Shown one piece after another: positions 9,278 to 20,300 of a stretch of DNA of 64,000 nucleotides (the stretch's first letter is position 1; each line of letters begins with the position of its first letter). This DNA is from Zygnema cylindricum (taxonomy: Eukaryota; Streptophyta; Zygnematophyceae; Zygnematales; Zygnemataceae), in contig JBBHKE010001856.1 in assembly GCA_037447655.1 (NCBI GenBank), positions 276,980 to 340,979 of the forward strand, in the 5' to 3' direction. The notes below the pieces were generated by a model. That model did not search any database, was not told where the DNA came from, and saw nothing but the letters and a program-made list of their open reading frames with translations. A program made the translations under genes and the position numbers.

Positions 9278-11028
9278 GTTGAAGTAAGTGCTATTTCTTA
9301 TCTATAACGTAAAAAACAAAGCATTAAATAACTAGAAAAAAGCTTCGTTATAGAAACTGACGACATCAAAATTACAACTTTCTTGTAGATCAATAATAGT
9401 GTTGAGGTTGTAGAAATCTTTGACTTGCATTTCACTAAACATTGTGAGAAAAATTGATCAATACAATTTGAGAACCCAACTCAAACAAGGTGTTCTTTCA
9501 TCTCAAAACTCAAAATGTAGTACAACGTGTCGTCTTGCCCTTTTTGACCCACTGCCACGTCATTCCAGCTCATCTTTAAGCTTTATGTAAAAACGACTTG
9601 CAAGTCGATTTTATTGAAGATAAGTTTTGAACTACAAATATGATTAATTTTTTTGAGCATTTTGTAAATTTCAAACCTTTTTCGCAAATACAAAGTGAAA
9701 AAAAAAAGCATCGTCCGTACCCAGCCTGTACGGACTTTTATGAGCACAAAGGGTCGTGGAGGGATCTCGAGGAACAGATGTCATTTCGCAAAAGCAAAGT
9801 GGGTAATATGTTTTTTGGAGAATTAAAAAAAAAAACGTGTGACGTGTGTGAAAACAATTGTCATATCCGTTGCTATAGTGATATTGCCTACGGTAAAATT
9901 GACTCTCGACTCGATTTTGCTACAAGTTTGAAGACGAGCTTGCATGAAATGACAAAAGACAAAAAAATAAAATTAAAAAAATAAAATAAAAAATACCAAA
10001 TTGGATTACATTTTAACTTCCACGATGGCTAAAACTGTGATATAGTTTTGATATATTTTACGTACAATGGAAGATTTTCTTATTGGTGGTGTAGTTTTGG
10101 AGAGAAACTGCTTTTCAATATTATAACGTGTTTCAATAAAGATTAATAAAGTACAACAAAATTACTTAATCTCAGCTGTAATAACCTTGTTTTAAGTGTT
10201 TGGTACAATCTAATGTTAAATCAATGTTAATGGTCAATACTTTTGTACTTCGCATACATGGTGAGTCTATATGAAAAAAATAGTAAGGTACACTAGTTTG
10301 TACAATTTCATACTTTTGCGTACCATGTTGAAATATAATTCTTTCAATGTTTTGAAAAACAACATCACAAAAATTATGACCAAAATTCTCAATGGGTCTA
10401 CGCACGAGAATGAAACAGGGTTACAAAATGGATGCAGAGTTGAGAAGCTGCTGTAGTGGCGATGTCAGAGCATCGCAGCTGCGATGTTAAACTAGCGCAG
10501 CATAGCAGCAAAACAATGCAACTTCGGAGCATAGCAACGTAGCAAAATGTAAATTGAATTGTATAGTTCTAGAACCTAGTGTGGATAGGGTGGAGTTAAC
10601 AAAGAGTGTCCACGTGTACATAGTTGACCAGCTGTAGTACCAGATTGACTAGAAAGTAAATAGTTTAAATAGTGGGTAGACTTAGTGAAGACGCACTCTT
10701 TTGCGAGTAGACTTGTCCCAGCAATCAATCAATTTTGTAATCCGTTTCTCGGAGAAATAAAACTCTCAAGCCCTTCATTGTGAATGTTGTGTACGCTTCT
10801 AGATCTTCGTGTTGCTACGAGTGAACTCCTGGTTATATTCCACTGTGCACTACCGGTGTGTGTGGACTAGTCTCACCCCTTTTACATAAATGGAGCGAGG
10901 TACAAAATTGGAGTAACGACGAGCAAAGCCGTAGTTCTTCGCTTGGAAAAAGAGTGTAGTTGAGCCCGCGCTTGAGTTGTAGACAACTCTTGAAAGAGGT
11001 TTTTAAACTCGGCAACAACCACATTGTT
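9278..11028. other. Intergenic, repeat-derived, no supported gene
   Basis: The open frame at 9640-9984 is lysine-rich and unlike any family I know. 10440-10560 has loose GCAGCATAGC-type repeats. 10550-10870 has retroelement-LTR-like features (AATAAA near 10757) but no clear TG...CA ends. 10882-11033 is the left half of the site into which the 11034-14575 element inserted; the right half resumes at 14576. Confidence 0.5.
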
Positions 11029-11033
11029 GGCGA

Positions 11034-12164
11034 TGTTGAAAAAGGGTATTTTACAATCTATCTTCTTAGTCATTCTATGGTCATCTTGCAGTTCTCATAC
11101 TTGTCGTAGTCACTGAGAACTAGCAGACAGCCATAGTTGCCTCAAGCAGATTAGGAGACAGGCAAAAGAAAGAGCTCCTGCAAAATATAGACAGGCAGAG
11201 GAAAGAGCTCTTACAAAAGATAGACTCGCCAAGGTCATGATTTCATCCTATTGCCTCCCAAATGGCAGTAGAATGGATTAACCGTCACCCTTATCCGGTA
11301 GGTCTTGAAGCATAGATACACGTACTGTATTTGATAAATATTTTGATAGTGACACGACAATACAATTCATTTAAACGGCTAAACGAAACGAACGGTATGA
11401 AATACAGTACTGCACAAAATAAATGAAACGACATTTATTTTCAACAGATGAAATTAATTGTCATTCGCGATCGACGGCTTGCAAAGGAGCCGAGATTTTC
11501 AACGGTCAACACGAGACGACGACCGCTAAAATTCAACGGTCAACATGGAAAGAATTTCAACGGTTGACAATATTCAGCGCGCCGTCTTGATTGCACGGCC
11601 GACATCAATCACCGAATTATGAGCGGACGGCACGCGTGAGTGTCGGCATTCCGAGAAGACTTTTTGGCCATACTTCATCAAAGTGAACAAAATGACACGA
11701 GGCATTATCCTATTGGATTCAGGAGAAGAAAAACACAAAACGACGACGACTTACGTGCCACATGGCAGACCGAGAGTGGTACAGTATATTTCGGTATATA
11801 AAGTACGGTGGCTACCGTAATTTTTGTGTACAATATATAGTGTATTGCAATTTGATTGGTCTAGAAGAGTTGTGAGTAGGTTTTTAGGACTTAGACTTTT
11901 TCCTTGAAAGCCCTCTCTCCCAGAGGCAATTTGTATAAATTTGCTGTTTTTGAACAACCACAACTAAATGCTCAGGTGAGCAATTCAGTAATTCTTTTTC
12001 CTGCGGACTCATGGGAGTCCATGCTACAAAGAGGTGTACCTAGTCAGTGTTTTTGCGTGCTAGGGTGGCATTTATTCATTGCCAAAGTCAAAAGTGCAAA
12101 TATTATCTTAAAGGCTTCATATAAGTTGGACATTCTGTGTACAAATGGAGGTCAAAGAATTACA
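11034..12164 (+). repeat. 5' LTR (1131 bp)
   Basis: Starts TGTTGAAAAAGGG right after the GGCGA duplication and ends GAATTACA before the primer-binding site. Contains a TATA box and, at 12145, the gag start codon. It aligns end to end with 13462-14575. Confidence 0.92.
11934..11940 (+). promoter_or_regulatory. LTR TATA box
   Basis: TATAAAT about 225 bp before the LTR end. The 3' LTR has the same motif at 14321-14327. Confidence 0.55.
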
Positions 12165-13424
12165 GGTTATAGGCCCACCCTCTAGGGTGCCTATTTTCAA
12201 TGGAGCAGGGTTCATCTATTCCGAAACCATGATGAGGGGTGCATTGTTTAAAATACGGCTATGGGGCATTGTGAGTGGTCGTGTGCTTCACCCATCCGCA
12301 AAATCGGGAGTCCCGCCAGGGTTTGGAAAATCTCGATTCACAAGAGGATGTGCGAGAGCAAAGGAAGCATAGGATGTTGGAGAAAGCATCGTGTCGGACA
12401 CAGGGAAGGAGAAGGGGAAGGAGAAACTCACACCGATGGCTATTGGATCCGTTCCGGTAGCAGATGTTCAGAAAACGGAGGCAAATGATAGTGAAATCTG
12501 GGTTTTCAACAATACTGTAGTGACTCATTTTATTCTCGGGCGTCTCACTCAATCAGTGGCTATACCCCATCTACATGTGGACAGGGCAGACGAGTTGTGG
12601 GAGGCTCATGTCAACATTTAGAAAAGCGGTACGATTCAACAACAAAAGTTGGCAGATCAGAAGGTAGAGGCATATGTGTACAAAGGGGGAAAGATGTTAG
12701 ACTTTTGTTATGACTTGGCCATGTTATTTATGGAGTTGGAGAGTGCACGAAAAAGGGAGACAGAGAAAGAGAAGGTGGATACTTTGTTAATGAAACTCCC
12801 AGATGATTATGAAAACATTGTCAATAGGGTTCAGGACTTGCCAGATCATTGATGGATCTGAAACTGCGTAGTAGCGATGATTTTGGTTCGGGAAAGCACA
12901 ATTAAGATTCTGAGAGGAAGAAAGAGTGTTCAAGCATTAGCTGCTGGAACTATTTGGTGGGATAATGATTATAAGAAACCTAATGGAAACTTTGGTGGAG
13001 GAAGAGGAAATCATGACGGAGGAGGTGTACTTCTGGGTATGTGTTGTATGTTGAGAATGGGGCTTGCTGTTGGAGCAGCAAACAACAAAAGGTGATTGCT
13101 ATGTCCACCATAGAGGCTGGGTATATGGCCTCTTGTTCAGCTGTGAAAGAATTAATGTGGGTGAAATCTTTGCTTCAAGAACTTGGATACATGAAGAGTG
13201 GAAAACAACAAATATTTTGTGATAATCAAGCTGCAATTGCAATTGCAACAAACCCTAAGCATCACTTTAAAGCAAAATATATGGATATTCGTTTGAGCTT
13301 TGTTAGAGAGAAGGTTGAGAATAAAATAATTAGTTTGGAATATAGACCGGATGGAGAGATGGTGGAAAATATGATGACTAAGCCGGTTCCCTCTCCCAAA
13401 TTGATATTTTCTAGGGAGAAGTAA
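12145..13424 (+). pseudogene. Broken gag fused to Copia RNase H
   Basis: Starts MEVKELQ at 12145 (inside the LTR) and continues GPPSRVPIFNG, homologous to the 1-6529 array's gag. The frame then shifts (~12370), has stops at ~12619 and ~12850, and shifts again. Recognisable gag pieces include a stretch with VEAYVYKGGKMLDFC near 12660. No zinc knuckle is visible. From ~13083 the frame encodes a clear Copia RNase H C-terminal part: VIAMSTIEAGYMASCSAVKE, then CDNQAAIAIATNP and MDIRLSFVREKVEN, ending ~13421. The canonical TEAEY is TIEAGY here. An in-element deletion joined gag to RNase H. Not translatable as one protein. Confidence 0.88.
12165..12180 (+). other. Primer-binding site, initiator tRNA-Met anticodon-arm type
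   Basis: GGTTATAGGCCCACCC follows the LTR end directly. It differs at two positions from the site in the 1-6529 array, consistent with age. Confidence 0.75.
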
Positions 13425-13447
13425 GGACTGAAAGAAAAGATAGACTA

Positions 13448-13461
13448 GAAAATAAAGGGAG
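13448..13461 (+). other. Polypurine tract
   Basis: GAAAATAAAGGGAG immediately before the 3' LTR start at 13462. Confidence 0.82.
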
Positions 13462-14575
13462 TGTTGAAAAAGGGTATTTTATAATCTATCTTTTTAGTCA
13501 GTCTATGGTCATCTTGCAGTTCTCATACTTGTCGTAGTCACTGAGAACTGGCTCGCAGCCATGGCTGCCTCAGGCAGATGAGAAGACAGACAGAAGAAAA
13601 AGCTCCTACAAAAGATGGACAACAAAGAGCTCCTGCAAAAGATAGACTCGCGAGGGACAGGATTTGATCCTCTCAACTCTCGGATGGCGGTAGAACGGAT
13701 TAACCGCCAGCCATATCTGGTAGGTCTTGAAGAATAGGTACACGTACTGTATTTGATAAATATTTTGATAGTGACGCGGCAATACAATTCATTTAAACAG
13801 CTAAACGAAACGAACAGTATGAAATACTGTACTGCGAGAAATAAATGAAACGCCATTTATTTTCAACGGACGAAATTAAATGTCATTCCCGATCAACGGC
13901 TCGTAGAGGAGCCGAGATTTTCAACGGTCAACACGGGACGACGACCGCTGTAATTCAACGGTTCAACGCGCCGTCTGGATCGAACGTCCGAATTCAATCG
14001 CTGAATTACGAGCGGACGGCACGCGTGAGTGTCGGCATTCCGGGAAGACTTTTTGGTCGTGCTTCATCGAAGTGAAAGAAAATGACACGTGGCATTATCT
14101 TATTGGATACCGGAGAAAAAAAAGACAAACGGCGACGACTTACGTGCCACATGGCAGATCGAGAGTGGTGCCGTATATTTCGGTACATAAAGTACGGTGG
14201 CTACCGTACTTTTTGTGTACAATATGTAGTGTATTGTAATTTGATTGGTCCAAAAGAGTTGTGAATCGATTTTTAGGACTTCGATTTTTTTCTTGAAATC
14301 CCTCTCCCAGAGGTAATCTGTATAAATTTGTTGTCTTTGGACAGCCATAACTCAATGCTCAGGTGAGCAATTTTAGTGATTATTTTTGTTGCAGACTAGT
14401 GATTCTTTTTGTTGCGGACTCAGTGGAGTCTAAGCTACACAGGGGTGTAGTCGATCAATGTTTTTGCGTGCCAGGGTGGCACTTATTCATTGCCAAAGTC
14501 AAAAGTGCAAATAGTATCCTAGAGGCTTCATATAAGTTGGACATTCTGTGTACCAATGGAGGTCACAAAATTACA
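13462..14575 (+). repeat. 3' LTR (1114 bp)
   Basis: Starts TGTTGAAAAAGGG, ends AAATTACA, and is followed by the GGCGA duplication. It carries its own in-frame ATG (14558) matching the gag start in the 5' LTR. Around 13640-13715 it has a tRNA-like stretch on the minus strand. Confidence 0.92.
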
Positions 14576-14580
14576 GGCGA

Positions 14581-15871
14581 CATGTTGTTGCCCTCTTTAG
14601 TGAATGTTGGTGATTTTCGAAGATAATGGATAAATTATTCCTTAGGCCATAAGTGATAAAAGCAAACAAACGACGGTAAAAATGATAATGGGCATTTGTC
14701 GACAAGAAACACTGCATGGGCAAAAATAAGAATATCGTCCGTCCCAAACCTCAAACTAACGAAAGATGTTACCATAGCCTAACTCTTTAACTAAATAGTC
14801 GACAATTTGGTGTCAGTATGTTGTTGTCGAGCACCTTTGGAAAATAAAGGAAAAATAATCCGTCGACGAGCAAAAAACTCTTTCTAACAACAAATATAAT
14901 ATGTTGAATAATCGTAAATAGACAATTATAAAATTTTGAAAGTAATGAAGTTCAAAAACAGTTGAGAGGTAATTTGATCGCCATGTATAAGTATCGTTGT
15001 GCAAATGAACGAGGAAAAGTAGCGAACAAAACTTGTGCATGAAAATGTCTTAAAAGGTCCTCATAGTGGGAAAGGTCATCCAATCAAGGATTTTTGTTAA
15101 ACTCGTGAACAAAATGAGAGGCTCGTATCCTAAAACGTGAAAGCGTTACACCCTATCGAAAATTATCAACACGAAATCCCGTGGGAAAAGGGAAATTCGG
15201 TTATAAGCCAATAGGGCACTATATGACACATTTAGGTTCTTTTGCGAAAGGACTTACCTTACGAAGTTGGTAGGATAAATAGTGAAACGAAAATAACAAC
15301 AGGGTTTGGCGAGCATATGATACATGTGTCATCAGTTACGAAAGGTAACATATAACTAGGTCAAACGATTCAGTCTCGTAAGGCTTATTGAGATGCTAAG
15401 GAAATAAAAGGGTCGTGTAAACGACCACTTTTACGTCCACCACCAACTGAGTTAACCGTGGGGACGCCTCCTAATGGGCCTAAAAGTGAAGAAACGAGAG
15501 CAAGATGTCGAGTAAAAGCCGCGAATAAAAGGGAAAAAAAATTGGTTGATGGGTGGGATGGCGTGTTACTGCTCACAGAAGATGACATTACGATTAACGT
15601 GTTGAAATTATTGACAATGTTTACTCAGAGGATCATGCAATTTGTGTGCAAGTTAAGAGTCGCCCGTAAATCGTGAACGATTACCTCGCAACCTCCTCGT
15701 GTCACGACTTTAAACTAATGTGGGGCAAAATAATTGTTGAAAACCTCTTTTAGTTGTACACACATTGATCGAGCCACAAAATGATACGCTTCCTCGCAAC
15801 AATAGGATGAACAATATCGACAAGCCTTGAGGCGACATTGAGACACGTTGTCGCAAAAAGTGTTGTAACAG
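14581..15871. other. Intergenic, no supported gene
   Basis: Continues the sequence split by the retroelement insertion. Small open frames at 15385-15676 (both strands) have no recognisable family and no conserved motif. Confidence 0.5.
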
Positions 15872-16034
15872 TGAGTGATCGAGCTTCGGTTAACTTTTAT
15901 TTTCGTAAACGTGTATCGGGTAACGGTTAACAATTTAGGAGCGTGACATATCCCGGTCGGGTATCAATTGTTCAAATTTTGAAAAAAAAATTGTCGGTTT
16001 CGGGTATCTAAAATTTTGACTTTCGCGACCTCTG
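15872..16034 (-). mobile_element. Truncated copy of the hAT-like element
   Basis: Aligns in reverse with the part of the 27323-27775 element nearest its left end and stops exactly at the terminal motif (GCGACCTCTG at 16025-16034). The other terminal repeat is missing, so it is a 5'-truncated or rearranged copy. Confidence 0.65.
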
Positions 16035-16060
16035 ATTCATGGTGACTGTACTGTACAGTA

Positions 16061-16561
16061 CACCGTCAATCGCTATTAGAGTAAATATCGCTAATTCGGT
16101 GCGCTTTTTATTTTTTTTAAATCTGAAATACAATCCATAAATCTATTTCTTCCTTTACGCCTTTTAGGGTTATTTTTTTAATTAGCGTCAATAACGGAAG
16201 TTCACTGCGATGTTTATAGTTTGATGTACGGACAGGGTTTGTCTGTACCAAAATGTACTTTTTGAAATAAAAATGTACAAAAAGTCATTTAATGTAATTG
16301 CGCACGCATGTGAATGTGCAATGGAAAAAGAGACGCAAACTCGAATATTCAGATTTTGGCGTACGAATTGTCAAATTTTGTACGGGTACATATATTGATG
16401 TAGACATCGATACGGCGGGTATTTATTATTCGAAAAAACCCAAATTAGAGTTAGTGATTAATTAGTATATTTGTTTTTTTTTTTTTTTTCCTAATTAGCG
16501 TTAATAACACTATTTTTTTTTTACGCTATTTATTCCTTTACTCTATTAGCGATTGGCGGTG
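16061..16561. mobile_element. TA-flanked inverted-repeat element (501 bp)
   Basis: Starts CACCGTCAATCGCTATTAG, ends CTATTAGCGATTGGCGGTG, with TA at both borders. The centre is AT-rich and non-coding. It belongs to a family seen at 18298, 29592, 50485, 51975 and 58632. A second copy starts head to tail at 16569 without a clear end. Confidence 0.75.
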
Positions 16562-16568
16562 TACAGTA

Positions 16569-17369
16569 CACCGTGAATCGTTATTAGCCTTTAGAAATTA
16601 TTAGTGTCAATAATTAATTAGTGTTATCAATACTAATTTGAGTATTGCAATTTTTTTTTAAAAATGTTTAATTTGTAATTTCAGACTCGACTTACCCATG
16701 TACGGCTGCCTCCATACGAATTTCGAACCGAACGTCGCACAGAAAGGGGGCGTTCGGGCCCCTATCGTGCTCGGTTCGGCGACCGCACGCCTATGGGGGG
16801 ATAAGTATCGTATTTTATCCTAGCGAAACCGGCACTTCGGTATATACCCTGTAAGTCTGTAACCCTGTAAATACAAGTAAATGCCCGTACCGAAAACTGC
16901 CGTACGATTACGGTTCGCAACACCAGATTTTCATTTGAAGCAATTTGAATTCACCCGTTCAATTTGAATTCACCTCTTCAACAGTTCAAACTAAACGCAA
17001 CGGAAAGAATTAAAATAAATATGCAATTTGATGGAATGTCCCGCCTCCATCCGCTCTATCCCACACTTTATTACCCTTGCCTTTTTGTTTCCTCCTCTTC
17101 ATTGCCAGTCCTGCGGCGACATTTGAATGCACTCGCTGACTTTATTGGTGTGGATTTTCTTGCTCATACTCCCAATATATTATAAACTATTCGTCTACAG
17201 TGAAATTTTTCGATAAGGTGAGGTGGGTATGTCCTTTGCGTCAAAAACATTTGTCAAGCCTTTAAATACCTTCAAAACACAGGCATCATAGGCACTTTTT
17301 ATCAGTGTTATTTTCATATGAAAGTGGATTGTGAGGAGCGGATTAGCTCACATGGAAAATCTCATTAAG
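16569..17369. other. Region upstream of MUS81, 5' exons unresolved
   Basis: Begins with a partial CACCGTGAATCG element. From ~16940 composition changes, and one or more N-terminal MUS81 exons and the promoter are expected here, but I could not identify them. An open frame at 16964-17185 does not match the MUS81 N-terminus convincingly. Confidence 0.45.
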
Positions 17370-20300
17370 GAAGTATCTGGAGGACGTTGAGGTTTTTTAG
17401 GGTTGAAGGTAAGCAGCTTTGAAGGAACAATAAAATGACATTCGTATTTTTCTTCTTGCATTTTCTGTTGGCATTGCATCTTGTGGCATAGCAGGTTCTC
17501 AAACCTCTGACTTACTTTTCATCTTATTTATCATGTTTATCTCCCCATTTTGTATGTTCCGTTCGCTTTCGGGTTTCCCTCTCTTTCATATTGTTCATTG
17601 CAAGTTGTTACATAAGCCTATATTTAGTCCGTCTTTTTCGGTTTCTTAAAGAGTGTCTTCAAACTTTTCATGTGCCTCAGCTTTTTTTTTTTCTTAAACG
17701 GTATATGAAGCTTTACAATTTCTCATCCTCTAGGCAGCATTCATGATATCTTTTGATGCCTGTTTAGCCGCTTCTGTCGTTTAACTCTTTTTGTGTCGGG
17801 TGTGATGACGAAAACAGGTCAGGAATTTGGAATTTGGTTGTCTATCATGCCTCCAGTCTTTTCTGAGGCTGATGTTCATGCTCTACCTCTGCCGAGCGAT
17901 TCTGATGGTCGAAACTCCCAAAGAGAAGGTGCCCTGAAATCAGCATTTTTTTTTGAAATTTCTATGTATTTTCTTGTTGAAGCGTAAAAAATCTTCACAC
18001 TAGGAAAGCTTGACCCAGCAACCTTCATTCAGGGTACTTTGACGGGTTTTTTTCAAACTCATGGTAACGAAACTTATTTTTCCGTAGGAAGAAACTTCAC
18101 TGCTGTTAGTGTTAACATTTCTTTCCCCTTTGAATTCCATTTTCCTCCATGTACATTGTACATTTTTCGAATTTTTGTTTAAAAGTGGCCTCCGAAGAGG
18201 TAAGAATTTGACATCTTGATTGTGATTTTCCACTGGAAAAGTTCGATAAGTGTGCAGAGGGAGAAACAGCATTAATAGCGATAGAAGACGTGACTACCAC
18301 CCATCACTATTAGAATAAATGAATTATTAAATGCAAAGTAGAATGTATAATACTAATTTAGTGTAGGGAGACGTGGTGGACTGTAGTCCACTCCCCTTAA
18401 ATAGTGTTATTAAGTCGCAACCAAATTAGTGTTATTAATATTAATAGCGATAGGCAGTGTAAAAAAGCGTACACATGTCCCAAAATCGTTGTTGAATAGA
18501 GCAATGCATTTCAGTGTCACCATCAATTTTGGCGGCCCACATAATGAAGAAATGGGAATTTATCAAAAGCTCGTTTGAGACTTTCTTCTTGATTCACGTC
18601 TATGCTCGTAAAAACATGAATTTATGCAGAGAAGAAATTTGGCAAAGAAGGAAGTTCTGAATGTGTATATACCTCATGATGGGCAGAAAATTTTCTGAAT
18701 GTGTGGAGTGGATGCATTAGACATGACTGAAAATATTGAATGGATTAAAATGTAGACCAAATATAGCTTAAATTTCTATCAAATTGCATTACAAAAATAC
18801 CATTATGCTGTTTTTGAGAGTTTGAGTGTAGTGTATTTGGAATATTTGCATAAACATACAACATATAATGGAACCATATGCTGAACTTCATCTTCAGAAG
18901 TGAGACTGTATGGCATAACTTTATAGATACTACAACTTCGCTTCTGATTTGTATCGTACATAGCTCGAAATTTATCTAACAAGATATATGACTGCAACTT
19001 TTGGAAAATACAAAACCAAAAAAGAAAAAATGATTGCAGTGAGCCAGTTCAGATGTGCACAACACAGGAGTGTATGTTATAAATTTTTATCCGGTTATGC
19101 AAACTTTCTTGTGTCTATATAAGAATAAGAAAAATATGCTTAGTTATTGTTAAATTTGATAAGTTTGTGTCCCTCTGACACAGGCTATTGCTTATCCGGT
19201 ATTGCTATTGTAGAGGTCAATCATAGTTGGAACCAAGAAGTTGGTTCAGCATAAGTATGATTTTCTAGAAAAGTGCACGGGTTGAATGTTTGAAACGAAG
19301 TTTAATTTAACTACACTTCCCCATGTATTGTTATTAGCGTAAATAGCATTTTTATGGGTGCTCCTAAATTTTACCCCTTGAACTTAAAATAGTATTATTG
19401 CCACTAATTTTTTTTTTCCCAACAATTCTTTAAGCGGTTCAGAGTCAACCATGTCATTTGGAACTGAACTAGAATTAATAACACTAATATAACCCCACAC
19501 TCAGAATTTCTTGGCCCTAATAACACTTCATGGTGAACTACGCAAATGCAGATGGTCTAAATACTTCTCTATAGGATTCTGGATGTTGTTGACAAGTTTA
19601 CTTGCATGATTACAAAAAAAAGAAACCTGGTTGAAAAAAAATCTTAAAAAGAAAAGAAATAAAAACTAAAAAAGACGCTGAGCTGGTTGAAAGAAAGAAG
19701 TCAAGAAAAAAAAGAAAAAAAAAAGGCTTTGAGCTGGTTGAAAGAAGGAGAGTCCAGAAGGTTTCTCCTGTGATGTTTCCAGATCAACCACAGTCCACAT
19801 TAAATCGTGTTTGTTAGTAAACATAATTGATGTCACGTAAAAATGGTTTGAATAGGCTAAACTAAAAAGTTGTCCGAACTGGGTATGGTGAGCAGCATTG
19901 CGATCCCTTTGTCCAGGGTGACTTATTTGGAAGCATGAAATAGTGTTCTCCTAAATTTATTTTGGTCCATAGTAGTTACGACAAATATTAACTTTAAAAT
20001 CTTTGTTGTGTGCTGGTTTTCAGCCAGCTGGGCTGTACAGCCAGGAATAGTCCCACTAATAACTTAGTCAGGTCAAGATGAGGTTTGTAGCTTTTGTTAC
20101 TAATTCTCTTTATCTTAAACAACATGTTTCCTTTAACCTGTCTGTTTTCTTATGAATACACTCTCTGGGTATGCATTCTTTTCAGGGGAACAGCCATCCA
20201 CCCGAAAAAGAAAATATGTGCCGCAGGAAAACTCTGCTCCATATGCACTTTTAATAACACTATTCAGGTGAAGTTGTTATGTGGCTGCTTGTGACATCAT

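Larger units (their letters stand above)
11034..14575 (+). mobile_element. Decayed non-autonomous Copia-type LTR retroelement
   Basis: Two LTRs (11034-12164 and 13462-14575) flank a 1297-bp internal region. The 5-bp target duplication GGCGA is exact at 11029-11033 and 14576-14580. LTRs begin TGTTGAAAAAGGG and end ATTACA. The primer-binding site and purine tract are in the expected places. The internal region keeps a broken gag joined to a Copia RNase H segment, with protease, integrase and reverse transcriptase missing. LTR divergence of roughly 10-15% by eye makes it older than the 1-6529 array, to which it is related (shared ACTTGTCGTAGTCACTGA in the LTR and GPPSRVP at the gag start). Confidence 0.93.

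Noticed and set aside
9640-9984. 114-codon frame with two Cys pairs (CDVCENNCHIRC)
   Set aside because: The Cys spacing does not fit a known finger, and the remainder is poly-Lys/Asn low complexity.
10550-10870. Possible solo LTR (TATA-like and AATAAA signals)
   Set aside because: No TG...CA ends or target duplication could be defined.
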